Position numbers and translations under genes: made by a program. This document shows, piece after piece, positions 1-4,944 of a DNA stretch of 14,033 nucleotides; position 1 is the first letter of the stretch, and each line of letters starts with the position of its first letter. The stretch lies in assembly GCA_902802215.1 (NCBI GenBank), contig CADCLH010000030.1, positions 1 to 14,033 on the forward strand. Direction: 5' to 3'. The notes under the pieces were generated by a model. The model was not told where the DNA came from and ran no database searches. It saw nothing but the letters and a program-made list of their open reading frames with translations. Source of the stretch: Oscillospiraceae bacterium. GTDB lineage: Bacteria; Bacillota; Clostridia; Oscillospirales; Oscillospiraceae.

Positions 1-83
1 GGCTGGGTCTTGCTCTTGAACAGGGTGACGACGATGGCGACGATGGTCAGAAGACCGAGAATGCCGACGAGTGTGTTGCTCAT
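1..83 (-). CDS. N-terminus of a membrane protein, probable citrate/carboxylate transporter (partial)
   Basis: Only the first 27 codons are in the window; the rest runs off the left edge. The peptide starts MSNTLVGILGLLTIVAIVV and is one continuous hydrophobic helix followed by a short basic stretch (KSK), as expected for the first transmembrane segment of a secondary transporter. A good ribosome site (AGAGAGGA) lies just upstream of the ATG. It is the next gene after citF on the same strand, 76 nt away with no clear terminator between them. Citrate lyase operons often carry a citrate carrier (CitMHS, 2-hydroxycarboxylate or DASS type), so a citrate transporter is the natural reading. The family cannot be fixed from 27 residues; a decarboxylase membrane subunit or another small membrane protein is possible. 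Confidence 0.5.
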   Translation of the reverse strand, partial: MSNTLVGILGLLTIVAIVVTLFKSKTQ

Positions 84-159
84 AAAATCCTCTCTTTTCA
101 TTAAATATTAGCGGGGTCCGGCGCAGCCGTCCCGGAATGCGAGAGTTGTTTTGCGCGCG

Positions 160-1694
160 TCAGTCGACGGTATAGGGCTTGATCTTGCGGATGACGTCAA
201 GGATGGTGCCGTCGCGGGCCTCGAGCACGGCCACGACCTCGTCCTCCCACTGGAGGTCGTCGGGTCTGCCGACGAGGGAGTAGGCCTTCTCCTTGAGCGC
301 CTCGATGGGGACATGCTTGATGCCGGCCTTGTCAAGGCACTCGACCAGGTCGGGGCGCAGAGGGTTGACCGCGATGCCGTAGTCGGTGACGAGCACGTCC
401 ACGCAGTCGCCCGGGGTGGTGACGGTGACGACATGCTCGCACACGGTCGCCATGCGGCCGCGGATCAGCGGGGTGACGATGATGCAGCACTTCGAGCCCG
501 CCGCCGTGTCCGGGTGGCCGCCGGGCGCGTGAGCACGTTGACGTTGAAGCCGGTGTCGATCTCCAGCGCCGCCAGCACCACGAAGTCGAGCTTGTTGACA
601 AACGCGCCCTTGTTCGCGGGGTTTGCGTACTGGGAGGCAGACATCTCAAAGTGGTTCGGGGTCTGGTTGATGGAGTTGACCGCGTCCAGGTCGAAGTCCT
701 GCACGTCGATGACCTTGCCGACCTTGCCCTTCTTCAGCATCTCCACCATCGGGCCGCAGATGCCGCCGATGGCCCAGCCCATCTTGATGCCGCGCTCGTC
801 CATGTACTTTTCAAGGAAGAGGTTGGCCGCGAGCGACGGACCGCCCACGCCGGTCTGGAAGGAGAAGCCCTCCTTGAAGTACGGCGTCGCGGCGATGACC
901 TTCGCCACGTTCTCGGCCATCATCAGATCGCGCGGGTTCTGCGAGATGCGCGCCGCCGCAGAGGCGATCTTCTTCGGGTTGCCGATGGAGTCGACCACCA
1001 CGACCGCGTCCACGTCGATGGCCTCGACCGAGGCGGGCATGTTCGGGAAGTCCACGAGGCAGTCGGTCACGACCACGACATGGTCGGCGTACTTGGCGTC
1101 GGTCATGGCGTAGCCCATCGAGCCGCAGTTGGACTTGCCGCCGATGCCGCGGCAGTTGCCGACGCAGTCGCTCGTCGGGGCGGCGATGAAGGCGATGTCG
1201 ATGTGGACCTCGCCCGCCTCGATGGCCCTCGGACGGCCGCCGTGGCTGCGGATGATCGCGCGGGTCTTCAGCTTGCCCTTCGACACGACCTCGCCCATGC
1301 GGCCGCGGATGCCGCTGGTCTGGATGCCGACGACCTTGCCCTGCTCGATGTAATCGGCGATGGGGTCGTGGGCGTTGCCCAGCGAGGAGGCCGCGATGGT
1401 CAGATCGTCCAGGCCCAGCTCCTCGATGGCGGCCTTCATGACCATGTTGACCACAAAGTCGCCGTCGCGCAGATGGTGGTGGAAGGAGAAGGTCATGCCG
1501 CTCTTCGCGCCGCACTGTCTGAGCGCGTCGGCGATGCTCTCCACCAGCTTGCTCTCCTGCGGCTTCTCATAGCGCCTGGTGCACGGGGACGCCTTCCGGA
1601 CGTACTTGCCGTCCATGTAATTCTTCCCCTGATAGACTTCCTTGCCGTCGACCAGCAGGAAATCGGGGATCTCTCTGCCTACTGCGTTTTTCAT
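160..1694 (-). pseudogene. citF: Citrate lyase alpha subunit (citrate:acetyl-ACP transferase), frameshifted by a small deletion
   Basis: CitF exchanges the acetyl group on the acyl carrier protein CitD for citrate, forming citryl-ACP for CitE to cleave. Family motifs are clear along the first 389 codons: the start MKNAVGREIP, SGIRGRMGEVVSKG, RSHGGRPRAIEAGE, GGKSNCGSMGYAM and IDTGFNVNVLT. At about position 527 the frame changes. The normal continuation (APGGHPDTAAG, then TPLIRGRMATV, LVTDYGIAVNP and IDVIRKIKP) is in another frame down to the TGA at 160-162. Klebsiella-type CitF has a GS-x-GV-x-RG segment between these parts; its eight codons are missing here. A 25-nt loss fits both the missing residues and the frame, and restoring it gives a 519-residue protein, close to the family length. 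As written, translation leaves the frame and stops at 465-467 after 20 foreign residues. The ATG overlaps the citE stop (ATGA) and follows GGGAGGGAG. The cause may be real decay or an assembly error. Confidence 0.9.
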
Positions 1695-2605
1695 ACCAGA
1701 TCTCCCTCCCAGAGCCCGCAGGCGCGGGCCAGCTTCAGAGTCCTCTCGGCGCCGGGGATAAAGGCGATGTCGATCATCTTGCCGTCGACCGTGAACACGC
1801 CGACGCCCGCGGCGCTCTGCTCGCGGTAGGCGCGGACGATCTTCTCGGCCTGACGGATCTCCTTCTCGGTGGGAGCGAAGACCTCATGCACAAAGCGGAT
1901 CTGTTTGGGGTTGATGAGGCTCTTGCCGTCGAAGCCCATGGCCTTGTTCTGCCGGACCTCGGCCTCGAAGCCCTCGGTGTCGTCCAGATTGGTGAACACC
2001 GTGTCAAAGCACTGGATGCCCGCCGCGCGCGCCGCCAGCAGCATCTGACCGCGGGCAAACAGCATGTCCACGCCGTCGCGCTGGGGCGTGGTCTGCATGC
2101 ACTTGCGGAAGTCGCCGCCGGAGATCGCCACGCCGAACATCCTCTCGGACGCGGAGCAGATCTCGTAGGCGTTGAGGATGCCCTTCGGGCTCTCCAGCGC
2201 GGCCATCAGGAGCGTGCGCCCCACCTCCACGCCGAACTCCACCTCGGCCGCAGCGACCGCCATCTCGACCGTCCACACGTCCTGCGCGCTCTCGCACTTG
2301 GCGATGCGGATGCCGTCGGCCCCGCCCGCCACGCACACGCGGACGTCCTCCTGCCAGTGGGGGGTGTCCAGCCCGTTGATGCGGACGATGACCTCGGTGT
2401 CGCCGTAGTCGATGGTCTTGAGCGCGTGGTACAGCGAGAAGCGGGCCGCGTCCTTCTGGTTCTCGGCCACCGCGTCCTCCAGGTCCAGCATGATGCTGTC
2501 GCAGCCGTAGATGTACGCGTCCTTGATCAGCCCCGGCTTCTGCGCGTTCATGAACATCATCGTGCGGCGCAGCCGGAAGCGCTCGGGTCTCGGTCTCGGG
2601 ATCAT
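1691..2605 (-). CDS. citE: Citrate lyase beta subunit (citryl-ACP lyase)
   Basis: CitE cleaves citryl-ACP to oxaloacetate and acetyl-ACP in the cytoplasmic citrate lyase complex. The 304-residue protein belongs to the HpcH/HpaI aldolase/CitE family. Visible marks are LRRTMMF near residue 12, DLEDAV (41-46, acidic metal/substrate region), VRING (about 74-78), ALESPKGILNAYEI (136-149, containing the family's acidic metal ligand), GGDFRKCM (163-170) and GFDGKSLINPKQI (224-236). I chose the ATG at 2605 because GGGGAGG precedes it at normal spacing and it overlaps the citD stop as ATGA. The longer reading to 2668 adds 21 residues without family similarity. The gene is also coupled to citF by an ATGA overlap, so the three subunits should be made together. 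Without a functional CitF, CitE would have no citryl-ACP substrate from this operon. No defect is visible in citE itself. Confidence 0.95.
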   Translation of the reverse strand: MIPRPRPERFRLRRTMMFMNAQKPGLIKDAYIYGCDSIMLDLEDAVAENQKDAARFSLYHALKTIDYGDTEVIVRINGLDTPHWQEDVRVCVAGGADGIRIAKCESAQDVWTVEMAVAAAEVEFGVEVGRTLLMAALESPKGILNAYEICSASERMFGVAISGGDFRKCMQTTPQRDGVDMLFARGQMLLAARAAGIQCFDTVFTNLDDTEGFEAEVRQNKAMGFDGKSLINPKQIRFVHEVFAPTEKEIRQAEKIVRAYREQSAAGVGVFTVDGKMIDIAFIPGAERTLKLARACGLWEGDLV

Positions 2606-2904
2606 CTCACAGCACCTCCCCAGGGAATGTCCTCCGCCGATGCGCCGCAGCTGCGGAACACCGCGCACTCGACACGCGCCTTGATCGTGCAGTCCAGCGC
2701 GCCCTTGTCGACCACGGCCACGCGGGCGTTCTCAACGCCCAGACGCTCCAGCGTCTCCAGCACCGTGGCCTTGATCTGACGGCCGTACTGGTTCATCACG
2801 CTGCTCTCCAGCGTCAGCTCGATCCCGTCCTCGCCGGGCTCGACCATGACCTGCGCGTCGCTGGATTCCAGCGTCCCTGCCATCGCGGGTTTCAGAATTT
2901 CCAT
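2602..2904 (-). CDS. citD: Citrate lyase gamma subunit (acyl carrier protein)
   Basis: CitD is the small acyl carrier protein of citrate lyase. It carries a phosphoribosyl-dephospho-CoA prosthetic group that holds the acetyl or citryl group. The 100-residue protein shows the family signatures AGTLESSD near the N-terminus, LESSV and YGRQIK in the middle, and DKGALDCTIKARVE towards the C-terminus. Ser14 in GTLES matches the known attachment serine. Two ATGs are available, at 2910 and 2904. The second is preferred because the AGGAGGA ribosome site (2911-2917) is then 6-7 nt away rather than touching the start, and because it puts the attachment serine at position 14 as in Klebsiella. Being first in the operon is unusual, as citC commonly precedes citD. 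Loading the prosthetic group needs CitX and CitG, which are not in the window. Confidence 0.95.
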   Translation of the reverse strand: MEILKPAMAGTLESSDAQVMVEPGEDGIELTLESSVMNQYGRQIKATVLETLERLGVENARVAVVDKGALDCTIKARVECAVFRSCGASAEDIPWGGAVR

Positions 2905-2922
2905 AAGCATTCCTCCTGACTG

Positions 2923-2952
2923 CTTATATTACAGTTTGTTGCGCTGTGTCAA
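2923..2952 (-). promoter_or_regulatory. Candidate sigma-A promoter for citDEF
   Basis: On the minus strand a perfect TTGACA (2952-2947) is followed after 18 nt by TATAAG (2928-2923). Transcription would start near 2916, leaving only about 12 nt before the citD ATG, which is very short. A second candidate lies farther upstream: a perfect TATAAT on the minus strand at 3019-3014, but with only a weak -35 (TTTCCC, 3041-3036). Either or both could be used, and the second would give a leader of about 100 nt. Confidence 0.5.
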
Positions 2953-3023
2953 TGGTATCACGCGCGCCGCATTCCTGCAAATGCCTTTTTTGTTTCCGGG
3001 GCATAGGATAATTATTATATAGC

Positions 3024-3053
3024 TTGACAGACATAGGGAAACAGTTATATACT
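3024..3053 (+). promoter_or_regulatory. Sigma-A type promoter for the LysR regulator gene
   Basis: A perfect TTGACA (3024-3029) is followed by TATACT (3048-3053) with an 18-nt spacer, or TATATA (3046-3051) with 16 nt. Initiation would be near 3060, giving a leader of about 50 nt before the regulator ATG at 3109. Surrounding DNA is AT-rich, in contrast with the coding sequence. Confidence 0.6.
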
Positions 3054-3071
3054 CATAACACATAACTTATG
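3044..3071. promoter_or_regulatory. Overlapping small inverted repeats, possible LysR-type operator
   Basis: Two dyads overlap. GTTAT-N6-ATAAC spans 3044-3059 and contains a T-N11-A core (T3046, A3058), the loose signature of LysR-family sites. CATAA-N8-TTATG spans 3054-3071. Together they cover the -10 and start region of the regulator promoter, a usual position for LysR autorepression. Arms are only 5 bp in AT-rich DNA, so chance is a real possibility. Confidence 0.35.
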
Positions 3072-3108
3072 TTTCTTGGACAAGCTGCAAAAAAAGAGGG
3101 CGGTTTTT

Positions 3109-4008
3109 ATGAATCTCAAGCAGGCAAATTATATCCGCACAATCGTGCGCGAAGGCAGCATCAGCGCCGCCGCCAGAAAACTCTTCGTCAGCCAGCCCTC
3201 GCTGAGCCAGATGGTGCGTCAGGTGGAGGCCGAATACGGCGTCGCGCTCTTCGACCGGTCCGTCTCGCCGCTGCGCCTGACCTTCGCCGGAGAGCGCTAC
3301 CTCGAGGCCGCCAACCAGATCCTCACCGCCAACGAGCGCATGGAAAACGAGCTCACCGAGATCCGGCAGGAGAACAGCGGCCTGCTGCGCCTCGGGCTGA
3401 GCGTGCAGCGCGGCATGCAGGTGCTGCCGGAGGCCCTGCCGTGGTTCGCGATGCAGTACCCGCGCGTCACCGTCAAGCTCACCGAGGAGGGCAGCGCCCG
3501 GCTCGAGGAGCTGGTCGAGGCCGGGCAGATCGACCTCGCCCTCGCCGCCATCGAGTCCACAAGCCCGCGCCTGAGCTACACCCTGATCGAGAAGGAGACC
3601 GTCGGCATCCTCGCGGGCAAGGGCTCGTCCCTGGCGGAAAAGCTGCCGAACGGCACGCCCGTGACCCTCGACGCCGCGCGCGAGGACAGCTTCGTGTCGC
3701 TCAAGCCGGGCCACAGTTTGCGCGTCGTGCAGGACAAGCTCTTTCGCGAGAGCGGCCTGCGGCCCCATATCCTGCTGGAGACCGACTCGCTCGAGATCGC
3801 CAAGCAGGTCGCGCTCAAGTCCGGGGCCTGCATGCTCTGCTCGGACATCTTCGTGGACGAATCCGTGCGCCGCTACGGCGCCTTCTTCCCGCTGCGCGAC
3901 TATGAGAACCACCGCCACTTCTACGCCTGCAGCCGCAAGGACGAAAAGCTCCCCCGCTACGCGGAGGACTTCATCAAGATCGTCTCGCGGGTGCTGAACA
4001 AGAACTGA
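3109..4008 (+). CDS. LysR-family transcriptional regulator, likely controlling citrate lyase genes
   Basis: This is a 299-residue protein of normal LysR length. An N-terminal winged helix-turn-helix (about residues 1-60) shows the family pattern EGSISAAARKLFVSQPSLSQ, followed by VEAEYGVALFDRS and LRLTFAGERYL, then the linker helix (about 60-90). The remaining 200 residues fit the periplasmic-binding-like effector domain. An upstream TTG at 3076 is in frame, but the ATG at 3109 is preferred: it has GAGGG 8 nt upstream and begins exactly at the helix-turn-helix domain (MNLKQANYI). It is divergent from citDEF across about 200 bp of shared control DNA, the classic arrangement for a LysR activator of a divergent operon. 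Citrate or a related acid as effector is an inference. I give no symbol because CitR-type regulators differ between lineages. Confidence 0.9.
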   Translation: MNLKQANYIRTIVREGSISAAARKLFVSQPSLSQMVRQVEAEYGVALFDRSVSPLRLTFAGERYLEAANQILTANERMENELTEIRQENSGLLRLGLSVQRGMQVLPEALPWFAMQYPRVTVKLTEEGSARLEELVEAGQIDLALAAIESTSPRLSYTLIEKETVGILAGKGSSLAEKLPNGTPVTLDAAREDSFVSLKPGHSLRVVQDKLFRESGLRPHILLETDSLEIAKQVALKSGACMLCSDIFVDESVRRYGAFFPLRDYENHRHFYACSRKDEKLPRYAEDFIKIVSRVLNKN

Positions 4009-4026
4009 ACAAGGAGAAAACGCACG

Positions 4027-4767
4027 ATGAATCTCTACCTCGATTCCATCCTGTTCGCCCTGATCGTCCTCATCTACTGGGTGATCTCGGAGATGTTCAC
4101 GATCCTCTTCCGCTTCGCCGGCCTGCCGGACGAGAAGGCCCGCTTCCAGGTGCTCAGCCTCCTGACGGGCACCGGCTTCACCACGCACGAGAGCGAGATG
4201 ATCCTCACGACCCCGCGCCGCAGACGGCTCGCGCGGATCACGATCCTGTTCGGCTACGTGTTCAACCTCACGATCGTCACCATCATCATCAACGCCTTCC
4301 TGGCCCTGCGCCTGAGTCAGGCCGAGCACGAGTTTCTGGCGGTGCTGGCCCCGCTGGGCTCGGTGGCGCTGATCTTCGCCTTCATCCGCAGCCCCAAAAT
4401 GCGCGCCTGGAGCGACGAGAAGCTCGAAAAGCTGGCCGACACCTACTTCGGACGCGAGACCGGCAACACGGTGATGCTGCTCGACTACATAGGCGACAAC
4501 TCCATCGCCCAGGTCAGACTCAAATCGGTGCCGGAGGAGCTGCGCGACAAGCCCCTGTCCGCCTCCGGCCTGCGGGAGAGCGAGGGCCTGACGGTGCTGC
4601 TCATCGAGCACCCCGGCGAGACGCCCGAGCCCGCGACCGGCTTCGCGATCCTCACGGACGGAGACAAGCTCACCGTGTTCGGCAACTACGACTCCATCCG
4701 CCGCGCCTTCCGCGCCAAGGAGCGCTTCTCCGAGGACGAGGACGCCGTGCACCGGAAAGTGGGATAA
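4027..4767 (+). CDS. Membrane protein with C-terminal TrkA-C (RCK_C) domain
   Basis: The 246-residue protein has three predicted membrane helices (about 8-28, 70-93 and 103-121), then a soluble region whose last part (about 155-230) fits the TrkA-C/RCK_C fold, the regulatory module that binds small ligands in K+ channels and other ion transporters. Between helices 1 and 2 is a striking conserved-looking stretch, EKARFQVLSLLTGTGFTT (36-53), followed by a basic cluster (PRRRRLAR). I recall similar proteins in other Clostridia annotated only as TrkA C-terminal domain proteins; their function is unknown to me. The gene starts 18 nt after the regulator stop with AAGGAGA at good spacing, so the two are probably one transcript. 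It may sense or modulate ion flux, perhaps tied to cation-coupled acid uptake, but nothing in the sequence proves this. Confidence 0.8.
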   Translation: MNLYLDSILFALIVLIYWVISEMFTILFRFAGLPDEKARFQVLSLLTGTGFTTHESEMILTTPRRRRLARITILFGYVFNLTIVTIIINAFLALRLSQAEHEFLAVLAPLGSVALIFAFIRSPKMRAWSDEKLEKLADTYFGRETGNTVMLLDYIGDNSIAQVRLKSVPEELRDKPLSASGLRESEGLTVLLIEHPGETPEPATGFAILTDGDKLTVFGNYDSIRRAFRAKERFSEDEDAVHRKVG

Positions 4768-4785
4768 AAACCCATATTCTGTCTA

Positions 4786-4813
4786 TTGTTTTCTTTTACC
4801 GCGGGTATATAAT
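4786..4813 (+). promoter_or_regulatory. Candidate promoter for the MMPL/GLUG operon
   Basis: A perfect TATAAT (4808-4813) has a weaker -35, TTGTTT (4786-4791), 16 nt upstream. Transcription would begin near 4820, leaving a leader of about 125 nt before the ATG at 4945. The preceding 20 nt after the RCK_C stop are AT-rich with a T-run but only a 4-bp stem, so separation from the upstream gene is not certain. Confidence 0.5.
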
Positions 4814-4856
4814 AAGAAATCCATACAGACCGATACGGGCAGCATCCGCCGCAGCA

Positions 4857-4884
4857 ACGGAGCATATCATTCGATATGCTTCGT
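4857..4884 (+). promoter_or_regulatory. Hairpin / inverted repeat in the leader of the MMPL operon
   Basis: AGCATATC-ATTC-GATATGCT is a perfect 8-bp inverted repeat (4861-4880). As RNA the stem extends outward to 12 bp (4857-4884, one G-U pair) with a 4-nt loop. Flanking GCCGC (4848-4852) and GCGGC (4901-4905) could close a larger outer stem. No U-tract follows, so it is not a simple terminator. It could be an operator for a dimeric repressor or a leader RNA structure; I match it to no known riboswitch. Confidence 0.5.
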
Positions 4885-4944
4885 CTGTGTTTCCCGCTCT
4901 GCGGCCTGCTGCTGAACATCAGAAAATCGGAGGAACCAAATCCG

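Noticed and set aside
440..560. Programmed ribosomal frameshift as explanation for the citF frame change
   Set aside because: No slippery run is visible at the junction, and eight conserved residues are missing, which a frameshift alone cannot explain; a deletion does.
651..1829. Plus-strand open frame of 392 codons over citF/citE
   Set aside because: Shadow of the recognisable citrate lyase subunits; composition dominated by Asp, His, Val and Arg repeats.
2606..2668. Longer citE start at 2668
   Set aside because: The extra 21 residues overlap citD coding sequence in another frame and do not resemble CitE; the ATG at 2605 has a strong ribosome site and an ATGA overlap.
3067..4752. Minus-strand open frame of 561 codons across the LysR and RCK_C genes
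   Set aside because: It spans two clear plus-strand genes and their junction, with low-complexity product and no family signature.
4755..4800. Terminator between the RCK_C gene and the MMPL operon
   Set aside because: TGGG/CCCA around the stop codon gives only a 4-bp stem, although T-rich sequence follows; too weak to call.
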